Assembly: GCA_903913285.1 (NCBI GenBank)
Contig: CAIWKO010000060.1
Span: forward strand, 1 to 64,000
Length of the DNA stretch: 64,000 bases
Direction: 5' to 3'
Origin: an uncultured Bacteroidales bacterium
GTDB taxonomy: Bacteria > Bacteroidota > Bacteroidia > Bacteroidales > CAIWKO01
Shown: one piece after another, positions 42,343 through 50,501 of the stretch
How the letters are laid out: each line of letters opens with the position of its first letter
How positions within the stretch are numbered: position 1 is the first letter of the stretch
Notes under the pieces: generated by a model
The model's database searches: none
Told to the model about the DNA's origin: nothing
Seen by the model: only the letters and a program-made list of their open reading frames with translations
Translations under genes and position numbers: made by a program

Positions 42343-43947
42343 TTACTTGACAGATTTTTCAAGTTGTTCCATCTTCTTTTGCAATTCTTCGTTCTTTTTG
42401 TTAAGATCTATTACATATAAGGTAAGTTCTTCAATTTTTTTCAAAAGCAATGCTTCTGTTTGTCCAACAGCAACTCCATTAGTAACTACTTCATCGGTTG
42501 AAGGAATATCGGGCAAATGTTTATTTTTATTAATATATTGCTCAACTTCCGAAAGTGGAGTAAGTTTATAATTATTTTCAAATACAAAATCGCTCCAGCC
42601 GTCTAAGGTGCATATAAATTCTTTAGCTTTCACAGTTCCGTTTACTCCTAATTTACAATTTGATGGTATTACAGTTGTTCCAATTCCAACCTTAGTTCCA
42701 TCATCAAAAATCTGGCTGCATCCAATATTTGTACCACTGGTCATTTTAGGTATACAATTTACCGTAGTGCACGAACTCGTTACGCCTCCTGCTGTACTTA
42801 TTGACGACCAGCTTGCCAAACCGTTTGCATCCGATGTGAGTACTTTGTTTATACCTGGTGTTCCTCCGGTTATTTTTATTTGCCCGTTGATTTCGAGTTT
42901 CGAGGAGGGACTTGCTGTACCGATACCTACATTTGTTCCATCATCAAAAATTAACGATGCGCCTGATATTGCTGATGTACTCGACCATTTCGGAATATAA
43001 TTTGTAGTGCCTGTTATTGCTGTAATTGCACTTGTTCCGTTTCCTTTCAAAATTCCTGTCAATGTTGAGTCGCCTGTTCCTCCTTGTGCTACTGAAACTC
43101 TCCCGGTAGTAAGTTGCCCTCCGGTTGTAGTAAGTAAAACTTTATTTGCAGTTAAGGCAGAAAAAGTAATATTCCCCGATGAAGTGATTCCTGTTGCTGC
43201 TGATATTGCACCACTACTATTTACTTGAAATTGCGATGAACTACCAATCGATAACAAAGAGGCAGGTGATGAGTTTCCAATTCCAACGTTACCTCCTGAA
43301 AATATTGCAGCATAATTGGTTGTACCTCCTGTGGCGTTAACTACCAGCCCGGTGTTCGTGGCTGATGTTCCTGTCCACGAACCTGTTGACTCAACATCTA
43401 ATCCTATCTTGGCTATTGATGCAGTTGAAGAAGTAGTTGTGTTGGTGAGCAAATTTCCGGTATATGCCGCCGTTTTTGCTCCACTGGCTACTGTGTGCAA
43501 AATAGAGGTTGGCGAAGATGTACCGATACCAAAACTACCATCGTATTTTATTATTGCTAAATCGTGATATCCGGTAGTATAAGTACCCATTGTTGTCAAA
43601 CTCCTGAAATATAAACTACCGCTTCCACCGCCCCAATTAATTACAGCATCGTTACTATGGAAAATGAAGTGGTTGCCTGTCATTCTTAAAATAGCAGCTT
43701 TTAAATTTCCATTTATTTCGAGTTTTTCTGCAGGAGATGTAGTGCCAATACCGACATTTGTACCATTATCATAAATCTGACTATTATTCACCCAATCGTA
43801 TCCACCACTATTTAGGGTACTAAATTTATTCAAATAGCCCACTGTAATTGAGCTTGCCTCTGTTTTTACCGGTCTGCTCTGTCCAAATATCAAATTGTTT
43901 GATGCAAATAATAAAAGGATAATTGATGTTACAATAATTTTTTTCAT
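42343..43947 (-). CDS. Tail-fibre-like repeat protein with C-terminal coiled coil
   Basis: A 534-residue secreted protein with a signal peptide (to LIFGQ). Repeated NVGIGTTSPxxKLEING blocks (about 65, 135, 345 and 425) alternate with Thr/Ser/Gly-rich stretches like trimeric phage tail fibres and head-decoration proteins. Near the C-terminus WSDFVFENNYKLTPLSEVE and HLPDIPSTDEV take the place where endosialidase chaperone domains sit in phage, followed by a coiled coil (EALLLKKIEELTLYVIDLNKK). It is probably a trimeric surface adhesin. No T9SS domain is seen. The type is common in Bacteroidota without any prophage nearby. Confidence 0.75.
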   Translation of the reverse strand: MKKIIVTSIILLLFASNNLIFGQSRPVKTEASSITVGYLNKFSTLNSGGYDWVNNSQIYDNGTNVGIGTTSPAEKLEINGNLKAAILRMTGNHFIFHSNDAVINWGGGSGSLYFRSLTTMGTYTTGYHDLAIIKYDGSFGIGTSSPTSILHTVASGAKTAAYTGNLLTNTTTSSTASIAKIGLDVESTGSWTGTSATNTGLVVNATGGTTNYAAIFSGGNVGIGNSSPASLLSIGSSSQFQVNSSGAISAATGITSSGNITFSALTANKVLLTTTGGQLTTGRVSVAQGGTGDSTLTGILKGNGTSAITAITGTTNYIPKWSSTSAISGASLIFDDGTNVGIGTASPSSKLEINGQIKITGGTPGINKVLTSDANGLASWSSISTAGGVTSSCTTVNCIPKMTSGTNIGCSQIFDDGTKVGIGTTVIPSNCKLGVNGTVKAKEFICTLDGWSDFVFENNYKLTPLSEVEQYINKNKHLPDIPSTDEVVTNGVAVGQTEALLLKKIEELTLYVIDLNKKNEELQKKMEQLEKSVK

Positions 43948-44028
43948 CTTATTAAATTTTATTGGTTATTATTTTCTATTTAATTTTTTTCATTATTCAT
44001 TCTTCACTGTCAATTTTTTTTGGTTTTA

Positions 44029-44061
44029 AGTCGGGGCGCGACTTGAAGTCGCACTCCGACT
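44029..44061. repeat. REP-like palindromic element
   Basis: GTCGGGGCGCGACTT (44030-44044) pairs with AAGTCGCACTCCGAC (44046-44060), a 15-bp stem with two G-U pairs, in an AT-rich spacer. It resembles dispersed REP palindromes mobilised by REP-associated tyrosine transposases; no transposase lies nearby. It could also end the minus-strand hypothetical gene. Confidence 0.65.
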
Positions 44062-44072
44062 GTGAAAGGCTT

Positions 44073-44696
44073 TTATTCCTTTGTTTTAAATGGTATAGGA
44101 TTGCAATAAGGTCCTATGCCTGTGGCAAACACACCTGCCACACAGATCAGATATTTGGTGTCGGGTTTGCAGTTGTGTATCACCATCAGGGTGATGGTGC
44201 AGGCCTGAGCCACCGAATAAACCGGATCGTGGCCTGCAATAACTTCAGCAATTTTTCCGATATAACTCCCGGCATTGGCCAGTTTGGGATATTCAACAAA
44301 GATATCGCCTGCATCGCTGCCATCGCGGGCCGTAACCAGTTTGGGCGAGCGGGGCTTCTTATCGGCATACAGGTGAAAACCCATGCTGATGGGCAAAGCC
44401 GGATCATCGGTTTGGTTGGCAATGGTTTCAATAAAAGAGGCGGTTGCACTGTAATCCAAATCCATTTGCTTTTCGGCAATATACATGCGTTTGGTTGCTT
44501 CGCGATCGCCGGTCAGGTGCAGTTGATTTTCTTTATCCACTTCGTCGTTATCGGCCTTATAATTTGTAGCCGGAACCGGCCAACCGGTGATAGCCGTGTG
44601 GAGTGGTATTTGTGTAACCACATTACGGTTTTCCGAAAGTTTAACATTAATGTTAGCTTTTCCTAAACTTTTTTTAACTTTAATTAAATTTGTCAT
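44073..44696 (-). CDS. Hypothetical protein with fibronectin-III-like C-terminus
   Basis: A 207-residue protein without a signal peptide (MTNLIKVKKSLGKANINVKL). The first two thirds are helix-rich and charged (DREATKRMYIAEKQMD). The last third looks like an Fn3-type sandwich: ARDGSDAGDIFVEYPKLANAGSYIGKIAE, LMVIHNCKPDTKYLICVAGVFATGIGPYCNPIPFKTKE. I know similar uncharacterised proteins in Bacteroidota, but no function. Codon use is more GC-rich than the genes on either side. The 21-bp array begins about 100 bp upstream of its start. Confidence 0.7.
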   Translation of the reverse strand: MTNLIKVKKSLGKANINVKLSENRNVVTQIPLHTAITGWPVPATNYKADNDEVDKENQLHLTGDREATKRMYIAEKQMDLDYSATASFIETIANQTDDPALPISMGFHLYADKKPRSPKLVTARDGSDAGDIFVEYPKLANAGSYIGKIAEVIAGHDPVYSVAQACTITLMVIHNCKPDTKYLICVAGVFATGIGPYCNPIPFKTKE

Positions 44697-44792
44697 AGCT
44701 TTAACTTTTTAATTGATTAATTTATTTGATTGATATTAAATTTACTAGTAAAGTACTCTTTCTATTAATTATTGTAAAAATCATTTTCTTCG

Positions 44793-45086
44793 TTCAGAAA
44801 GACCGTTTCTGTGTTCAGAAAGACCGTTTCTGTGTTCAGAAAGACCTTTTCTGTGTTCGGAAAGACCTTTTCTGTGTTCGGAAAATCCTTTTCTGTGTTA
44901 AGAAAGACCTTTTCTGTGTTCGGAAAATCCTTTTCTGTGTTAAGAAAGACCTTTTCTGTGTTCGAAAAATCCTTTTCTGTGTTAAGAAAGACCTTTTCTG
45001 TGTTCGGAAAATCCTTTTCTGTGTTCGGAAAATCCTTTTCTGTGTTCGGAAAATCCTTTTCTGTGTTCAGAAAGTCTTTCTTCTTT
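44793..45086. repeat. 21-bp minisatellite, 13 units plus one degenerate
   Basis: Thirteen units of exactly 21 bp run from 44793 to 45065, and a diverged fourteenth ends at 45086. Each unit has the form TTC(A/G)GAAA, then GACC or ATCC, then (T/G)TTTCTGTG. Two unit types (TTCGGAAAATCC and TTAAGAAAGACC) alternate from 44877 to 45023, giving a 42-bp super-period. Because 21 is divisible by three and the unit lacks stops, two plus-strand frames stay open (FCVRKIL-type and SVFRKTF-type heptads). Neither has a signal, a fold or a promoter I can see. It is not a CRISPR: there are no spacers. Confidence 0.95.
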
Positions 45087-45333
45087 CAACTAATTTCTAA
45101 ATCATTCAAAGAACGCTTTCGCAAATTATGTTCATTGCTTTACTCAATTAATCTTTTTTGTTTTACAAAATGATATTTCAAAGATACCATTTTCAACTAC
45201 CATATTGCAAGATATAAAACACCTGAATTTAAGCGGATTGAATACCTTATAAAAAATAAGTAAAAAGACGTATCTGGTTTTATACATCATTTGTAAACAG
45301 GCTTAAAATAATTGAATATACCTTTCTAATAAT

Positions 45334-45369
45334 AAAAAGTGGGTAACCAACTGGTTCGCACTTTTTTTT
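45334..45369. terminator. Hairpin after the 21-bp array
   Basis: AAAAAGTG ... CACTTTTT with inner AACC/GGTT and a T run on the plus strand. No plus-strand gene precedes it, so it either ends transcription through the array or insulates the lipoprotein promoter. The rest of the 44697-45426 spacer shows only AT-rich DNA. Confidence 0.6.
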
Positions 45370-45394
45370 GCCTATCACAAATCAAATAATTTCC

Positions 45395-45402
45395 TACATT
45401 TG
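45395..45402 (+). promoter_or_regulatory. Putative -7 promoter box of the DUF4878-like lipoprotein (TACATTTG)
   Basis: A full TAnnTTTG match, 24 bp before the ATG at 45427; a TTTG lies 24 bp further upstream (45367-45370), at the outer limit of -33 spacing. Confidence 0.5.
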
Positions 45403-45426
45403 TTGCAACCAAAAAACCGTCAGGCT

Positions 45427-46329
45427 ATGAAAACCTCGTTTCGTTTGTTTCTTATCGCGCTGTTGGCGCTCAATTTGTTTTCGTGTAAGGTGAATGAAGA
45501 AAAACGCGTGAAAAAAGTTACTTCCGATTTTCTAACGTTGCTCAACAAAAAAGATTACGAAAAAGCCAGTGAACTGGGAACCAAATCGACCCGGCAAATG
45601 CTCGACATGATGGAGTCATTCTCGGGCCTGGAACCCGACACGGCCATTGTTAAACCTCTGCACATCGAATTTATTTCGTGCGAAATCCGCGACGACAAAG
45701 CCCGCGTGACGTATTCGAACTTCGACAAGGAAGAATCGCTCGAACTGAAAAAAGTGAAAGGAAAATGGCTGGTCGACATGAAAAAAGAAGATTCGTTTAA
45801 CAAGAATGCCAAAAAAACTGCCATGGAAGATTCGATAAAAGCTGCCGAAGCTGCCATTGAGGATTCGATCAGCATGACTCAGAATCACCTCAGCGAAATA
45901 CCCGACACCATCACCTATTTCGATTTTTGCCTCACGGGCATGCACAACAACCCCAACAAATCGGCAACCCTGATGCTGATGCTCAACAACCGCTCCGAAT
46001 ACGACGTAACGCATTTGTGGCTGAGCTTATATATTTCCGATACCAATGGTGTGTTTTTGCAGAAAAAAGACGTGATGTTCGATAATTTGCCGAGGCCCCT
46101 CCGCTCGGAAGAAGACACCGTTGTGACCGGCAACACGCAAAAAACCGAGATCGTGTTGGACAAAGCCAACATCAACAACATAGGCGAGATCTATATCTTC
46201 CCGGTGCGTTTCGAACTGAAACCCGTTTTTGATGACTATGACTACAGATATGGCGGAGCTTTCGAATATTTGAAAGAATACACGAAAATAAAGAACATAC
46301 CGGGCAAAGAACTAAAGATCACGTTCTGA
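45427..46329 (+). CDS. Lipoprotein with DUF4878-like (NTF2-fold) N-terminal domain
   Basis: A 300-residue lipoprotein (lipobox LFSC, Cys20). Residues about 25-120 (VTSDFLTLLNKKDYEKASELGTKSTRQMLDMMES, CEIRDDKARVTYSN, KGKWLVDM) resemble the NTF2-like DUF4878 domain. A charged helix (about 125-155) links to a C-terminal beta domain (FCLTGMHNNPNKSATLMLML, VRFELKPVFDDYDY). The start was moved to 45427 because the lipoprotein signal begins there; the upstream frame overlaps the -7 box. Function unknown. Confidence 0.75.
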   Translation: MKTSFRLFLIALLALNLFSCKVNEEKRVKKVTSDFLTLLNKKDYEKASELGTKSTRQMLDMMESFSGLEPDTAIVKPLHIEFISCEIRDDKARVTYSNFDKEESLELKKVKGKWLVDMKKEDSFNKNAKKTAMEDSIKAAEAAIEDSISMTQNHLSEIPDTITYFDFCLTGMHNNPNKSATLMLMLNNRSEYDVTHLWLSLYISDTNGVFLQKKDVMFDNLPRPLRSEEDTVVTGNTQKTEIVLDKANINNIGEIYIFPVRFELKPVFDDYDYRYGGAFEYLKEYTKIKNIPGKELKITF

Positions 46330-46340
46330 TAGGTTTTTGC

Positions 46341-46433
46341 GACTTCTGACTTCTAACTTCTAACTTCTAACTTTTAACTTCTGACTTCTGACTTCTAACT
46401 TCTGACTTCTGACTTCTGACTTCTGACTTCCCC
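46341..46433. repeat. Degenerate heptamer tract (CTTCTGA/CTTCTAA)
   Basis: About thirteen 7-bp units, CTTCTGA or CTTCTAA with minor variants, filling the space between two convergent genes. Confidence 0.8.
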
Positions 46434-47660
46434 TCATATTTTCATCCTATACAGTTTCTTCTGTTCGTTGAGGGCCTTCTCTTTGTATAGAAAATACACG
46501 GCTCCGCCGTGAACCTTTATGTTTTCGACATACACGAATTGCGGAATTTGCACGGTGCGGAGTATCTTGCCGTTTCGCAGGTCGATCTCCTTCAGCATCG
46601 ATATGCCGTCTTTCAAAAACAAATTATAGGCTTTGGCCTGTAGCTCGTCGACATAGAAACTGCGCTTAAAACTTTTGTCGTTCTGAAAACTGATCTCCTG
46701 CTCGCTGAGGGTGTCGGAAGCAAGGCTGTATTTTTCGAGTTTCGAATCGGTGAAATTGAACAGATAGATGGTGTCGGCTATGCGGGCATACGGCACATAC
46801 AAGGGTTTCAGAATAAACTCCTGCTGAAACCTGATATCCTCTTCCTTGCCCTGAAAATAAGTGCCCCAACTGTTTCGCAGCATATTGTCGCGGTCGCAGA
46901 TGGTTCGGAAACAATTCAGTTTGTCGTTCACCGAATCGTAGTTATAAAAATTCAGAACCTGGTTGTTGTATTGAAACTTTTTCAGGAAATAATTTTCACC
47001 AATATGGTCGATGATCACCTCGTTTGTAGCTTCGAACTCTTCGTTGCTGATGGGGTTGTTTAGTTTCAACTGATCGTTGTCGGTAACTATCTCGAAACTG
47101 GTGGTTTTGGTCATATAGAACACTTTCCCGTTAAAATCTTTGCACAGGCGCAAAGGTTTCCAAACGTTCAAACGCGAGAGTGTGTCGCCGTTTTCGTTGG
47201 TTAGCAGCAAAACAGGCGCCATAAGGTTAAGATAATCGAACGCCAATAGTATCATGTTTTTGCCCGCGAACTCGTAATCGGTGATAAAATATTTTTTGCC
47301 GGGCATCAGTTCAACGGGCTTATCGACCGAAATATCGACGCCCGAAAGTTCGAGTGCTTTACAGTTTATTTCGATCTGCAGTGTTTTTGAAGCATTTTCC
47401 ACAGCAACTTTTTTGGTAATGCTGCCCAAAATATGGATCTCGAGTAGGCACGGAAACGAGGATGATGCAATAGAAAAGCTACCGCCGGCATCGGAATAGG
47501 TATTTCCCGATTGACCGGCAATAACGATCTCGGCATCGGGCACAGGCTTTTTGGTTAACGAATCGCTTACCATTCCCCGGATAGTTCCGCTGTGCTGAGC
47601 CATGCCTGCAAAAGCCATCAGCACAAAAAGAAAAACAACTATCGAAATTTTCCAGTTCAT
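46434..47660 (-). CDS. Secreted protein with carboxypeptidase-regulatory domain and propeller-like region
   Basis: A 408-residue protein from the ATG at 47660 (MNWKISIVVFLFVLMAFAGMAQ). A carboxypeptidase-regulatory-like sandwich (about 24-105, GTIRGMVSDSLTKKPVPDAEIVIAG) is followed by about 300 residues of repeated four-strand segments (NENGDTLSRLNVWKPL, KYFITDYEF, FNFTDSKLEKYSLASDTLSEQ, DLRNGKILRTVQIP) suggesting a six- or seven-bladed propeller. A longer start at 47702 would put a hydrophilic stretch before the signal. It is co-directional with, and 63 bp downstream of, the plug-only TonB protein, so the two may interact. Function unknown. Confidence 0.65.
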   Translation of the reverse strand: MNWKISIVVFLFVLMAFAGMAQHSGTIRGMVSDSLTKKPVPDAEIVIAGQSGNTYSDAGGSFSIASSSFPCLLEIHILGSITKKVAVENASKTLQIEINCKALELSGVDISVDKPVELMPGKKYFITDYEFAGKNMILLAFDYLNLMAPVLLLTNENGDTLSRLNVWKPLRLCKDFNGKVFYMTKTTSFEIVTDNDQLKLNNPISNEEFEATNEVIIDHIGENYFLKKFQYNNQVLNFYNYDSVNDKLNCFRTICDRDNMLRNSWGTYFQGKEEDIRFQQEFILKPLYVPYARIADTIYLFNFTDSKLEKYSLASDTLSEQEISFQNDKSFKRSFYVDELQAKAYNLFLKDGISMLKEIDLRNGKILRTVQIPQFVYVENIKVHGGAVYFLYKEKALNEQKKLYRMKI

Positions 47661-47723
47661 AATAACAGGTATAAAGGAACTGCTTTTCGGGCAAACGGCC
47701 AAAAAGCAGTTCCAATTAATTCA

Positions 47724-48434
47724 TCATTTTTGCGAATTCAACCAATCAAAATAGCCCATGCTTTCGATCACGATGCAACCGCCCGTGAAATCGCCGTATT
47801 GGGCAGGCACACCACCTGTATAAACCGTCAGGCTTCCAATGGCCCCTGACGGAATATGAGCTTTTCCATCGGGAGATTTAACTCCATCAATAATATAAAC
47901 AAAATTATCGTTGCGGGCCCCTCTGAAATACAACTCCTTGTTTTCGGTAACCATCACCTGCGATGTCATCGATTTTATTATTAAGTTAATATCATTCTTG
48001 CCGGCTATTTCTTTAATTTCTTTCGGGCGAATAGTGATCTTTGGTTCGGGATCAATAATTTTATCGCGAAAAGCAGTGATAACTGCTTCTTCGCCTCCCA
48101 CAGAAAAAACCGTATCGTCAAGATACTTATCGTCCATAAAAGTAATACGTGCAGGATCAACAGGAACATCTTTCACTTCGGCAGTTTGCTTGCCGGTGTA
48201 TTTATAAAATATCGTATAGATACCTGCATTAAGCGGCTTTATCGTAAAGTTGCCGTTGATGTCGGTTGCAGTTCCGATCATGTTATCGCCGACTTTCACA
48301 TAAACATAAGCCCCGGGCAATGTTTGTTTGTTTTGAGAATCATAAACTTTTCCTTTGATCTCTCCCGTGTTTTGCGAAAATGATTGCGCCAACAGAAACG
48401 GGATTAAAGCGCAGCATAAGATAAATTTTTTCAT
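47724..48434 (-). CDS. Plug-only TonB-receptor-like protein (no barrel)
   Basis: A 236-residue secreted protein with a signal peptide (to SFSQ), a carboxypeptidase-regulatory sandwich (about 22-105, GEIKGKVYDSQNKQTLPGAYVYVK, GNFTIKPLNAGIYTI), then a TonB plug domain (about 140-225: IIKSMTSQVMVTENKELYFRGARNDNFVYIIDGVKSPD, GSLTVYTGGVPAQYGDFTGG). It stops where the barrel would begin, with a normal stop codon and no barrel-like sequence after it. The free-standing plug may be a real product, since the frame is clean and a related secreted protein follows in the same operon. Confidence 0.75.
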   Translation of the reverse strand: MKKFILCCALIPFLLAQSFSQNTGEIKGKVYDSQNKQTLPGAYVYVKVGDNMIGTATDINGNFTIKPLNAGIYTIFYKYTGKQTAEVKDVPVDPARITFMDDKYLDDTVFSVGGEEAVITAFRDKIIDPEPKITIRPKEIKEIAGKNDINLIIKSMTSQVMVTENKELYFRGARNDNFVYIIDGVKSPDGKAHIPSGAIGSLTVYTGGVPAQYGDFTGGCIVIESMGYFDWLNSQK

Positions 48435-48606
48435 AATGTTTGTTTTTTGAGGTTTGTAATTTGGTTAGTTTTTTAAATTTTGCTGTTAAATTACTACAAT
48501 CCGCCACTCAATGCAAGACCAAAAAAGTTAACGGTAGCTTTTTTTAAGTTAACGGTAAATTTTCGACTATTTTGTATAAAAAACACTTCGGTTTCCGAAA
48601 AAGTAT

Positions 48607-48638
48607 TTTGTTTTGCATTGAGTTTTTTTGTAATTTTG
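48607..48638 (+). promoter_or_regulatory. tatAC promoter (TTTG-N20-TAATTTTG)
   Basis: TTTG (48607-48610), 20 bp, TAATTTTG (48631-48638), then 23 bp to the tatA ATG. One of the best matches to the Bacteroidota consensus in the window. Confidence 0.7.
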
Positions 48639-48661
48639 AAATAAATTAAAAAACCAACAAC

Positions 48662-48904
48662 ATGCAGTTATCGTCGATCATCATCGGAGTATTAGGCGGA
48701 CAAGAAATTGTTTTAATACTAATTGTTATTTTAGTTTTGTTTGGCGGTAAGAAAATACCCGAACTGATGCGGGGCTTGGGAAGAGGCGTAGGCGAATATA
48801 ACAAAGCCAAGAACGAAGTGCTCGACGAACTGAACAACGCTGCAAAAACCACCGAAGAAAAACAAAAAACCACCGACCCCAAAGAAGAAAAACCGGCAGG
48901 ATGA
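48662..48904 (+). CDS. tatA: Twin-arginine translocase subunit TatA
   Basis: An 80-residue protein with one transmembrane helix ([15 protein letters not shown]), the amphipathic-hinge motif [20 protein letters not shown] and a charged Lys/Glu-rich tail. It oligomerises with TatC to move folded proteins across the inner membrane. No TatB is present, as usual in this phylum, so TatA probably serves both roles. The stop overlaps the tatC ATG (ATGA). Confidence 0.9.
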   Translation: MQLSSIIIGVLGGQEIVLILIVILVLFGGKKIPELMRGLGRGVGEYNKAKNEVLDELNNAAKTTEEKQKTTDPKEEKPAG

Positions 48905-49737
48905 TCAAACGGTTTTTTTACAGGAAGCTCGCCGAAAAATCGGAGGACCTTACTTTTTGGGAACATGCCGAGGTGCTTCGCAAATATCTGTTCCGTTCCC
49001 TGATCTTTATTCTGGCAACTTCGGTTGTTGCTTTCTTTTTTAAACACTTTATTTTTGATATCATAATTCTCGGCCCCAAACATTCCGATTTTATAACCTA
49101 TCAGTTTATGTGTGCCATCGGAAAACGTTGGAATCTTGACGGACTGTGTTTCGAAAGCATTCCGTTCTCGCTGATCAATATTGATTTGGCGGGACAGTTT
49201 CGCTGGCACATCATCATTTCGTTTGTAGCGGGGCTAATTGTAAGTTTTCCGTTCATAATATGGCAATTCTGGCTTTTCGTTAAACCCGCCCTGAAACCCA
49301 CCGAACAAAAATATTCAAGAGGTTTGATCTTTTATATTTCAGCATTATTCTTACTGGGAGTATTGTTCGGTTACTATATCATCATGCCGCTCACCATAAA
49401 CTTTCTGGCAAACTACGTATTAAGTCCTGAGATCAACAATCAAATTACGATCAGTTCCTACATTTCGTCGGTAACCATGCTGCCCATTTCAACGGGTATT
49501 GTATTCGAATTGCCGGTGTTGGTTTATTTTCTTGCCAAGATAAGCATGTTGACCGCCCGCTTTTTGCGAAAATATCGTAAACACAGTATCGTTCTTATAT
49601 TATTAATTGCGGGTATCATCACACCTTCAACAGACTGGTTCACACAAACTATGGTAGCGCTGCCTCTTTATTTGCTTTATGAGATCAGTATCTGGATAGC
49701 GCATGCAGTGAATAAAAAACAGCAACTTGCAGGTTAG
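48901..49737 (+). CDS. tatC: Twin-arginine translocase subunit TatC
   Basis: A 278-residue polytopic membrane protein with six predicted helices and the TatC landmarks [10 protein letters not shown] at the N-terminus, [20 protein letters not shown] in the middle and [11 protein letters not shown] near the end. It recognises twin-arginine signal peptides. It overlaps tatA by 4 bp. A large periplasmic loop (about 55-100, [15 protein letters not shown]) is longer than in E. coli, as common in Bacteroidota. Confidence 0.95.
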   Translation: MIKRFFYRKLAEKSEDLTFWEHAEVLRKYLFRSLIFILATSVVAFFFKHFIFDIIILGPKHSDFITYQFMCAIGKRWNLDGLCFESIPFSLINIDLAGQFRWHIIISFVAGLIVSFPFIIWQFWLFVKPALKPTEQKYSRGLIFYISALFLLGVLFGYYIIMPLTINFLANYVLSPEINNQITISSYISSVTMLPISTGIVFELPVLVYFLAKISMLTARFLRKYRKHSIVLILLIAGIITPSTDWFTQTMVALPLYLLYEISIWIAHAVNKKQQLAG

Positions 49738-49738
49738 G

Positions 49739-49762
49739 TAATAAATAAAACGTTATTTATTA
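49739..49762. terminator. AT-only inverted repeat between tatC and the lipoate ligase gene
   Basis: TAATAAATAA / TTATTTATTA is a perfect 10-bp stem with loop AACG, directly after the tatC stop. Weak stem, but placed like a terminator for convergent genes. Confidence 0.4.
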
Positions 49763-49839
49763 ATATTGTTGAACTATTTTGGTAAAAAGAAATAATATTT
49801 GTCAAAAAATATCTTCAGATTACTAAAAAATAACGATTT

Positions 49840-50472
49840 TCATACTTTCGAGATCAAAGTAAAAGTCAATGTTCCCAATTCCTTTTCCAGATCATATCGC
49901 AAGATCTCCGGATCGATCATATACCCCTCTTCCGCAAGCGAAGTAACGAACTCAGAATGATCTCTACCTTGCCTGTAATCGGGTTCCTTTTGTGGATGAA
50001 GCAAATAGCGGGCAATAACTTCGGGCTTTTCCGACACATTGAGCACAGCATGATAAAAAACCTTATCAGGTTTTCTATAGATCGATGAACCTGCTATCTT
50101 TTTCTCGCCTATTGCGATATCTGAAATTCCTTTTTGATGCAGATCTTCAACACCATTATGTTGCAATGCAGCAATAATAGCCTGATTGATCTTAGCAAAA
50201 TACTCCTTAGGATTTAAAAGCTTGTCGGTTTTAAAAACCAGCGAGATAACAAGAGTGTTTGGAGTAATAATAACTGCCTCGCCCCCCGACGGACGTTTAT
50301 AAACCAATATATTATCGCGCAAAACCAGATCAGTTTTCAACGATCGTTCAGCATCATTGCTTTGGCCAATCACCAGAAATGTTCTTTCGGGACGCCACAC
50401 ACTTACCTCAAACTTCAAATCGGTATTGAATATGTCGAAATCGGGCAAATTGTATTTTATAACTTCAATCAT
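49840..50472 (-). CDS. Lipoate-protein ligase family protein (LplA-like, short form)
   Basis: A 210-residue biotin/lipoate ligase-fold protein. It shows the family motifs YKRPSGGEAV (usually RRxSGGGAV) and KIAGSSIYRK with the catalytic lysine. It lacks the C-terminal accessory domain of E. coli LplA. It is last in the 2-oxoacid dehydrogenase operon, 29 bp after E3, so its job is most likely lipoylation of the E2 lysine made from the same transcript. Whether it uses free lipoate or octanoyl groups cannot be decided. Confidence 0.8.
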   Translation of the reverse strand: MIEVIKYNLPDFDIFNTDLKFEVSVWRPERTFLVIGQSNDAERSLKTDLVLRDNILVYKRPSGGEAVIITPNTLVISLVFKTDKLLNPKEYFAKINQAIIAALQHNGVEDLHQKGISDIAIGEKKIAGSSIYRKPDKVFYHAVLNVSEKPEVIARYLLHPQKEPDYRQGRDHSEFVTSLAEEGYMIDPEILRYDLEKELGTLTFTLISKV

Positions 50473-50501
50473 TCAATATGGTTTCTCACTGCAGTTACTT
50501 T

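Noticed and set aside
42343..43947. Prophage, because of the tail-fibre-like protein
   Set aside because: It has a signal peptide and no other phage gene is nearby; such secreted proteins are common in Bacteroidota.
44793..45086. CRISPR array
   Set aside because: Units are contiguous 21-mers without spacers and no cas genes are present.
44726..45173. Two long plus-strand frames across the 21-bp array (FCVRKIL and SVFRKTF heptads)
   Set aside because: Both are open only because a 21-bp unit without stops repeats in frame. There is no promoter, signal or fold, and the two frames compete. Kept as a repeat.
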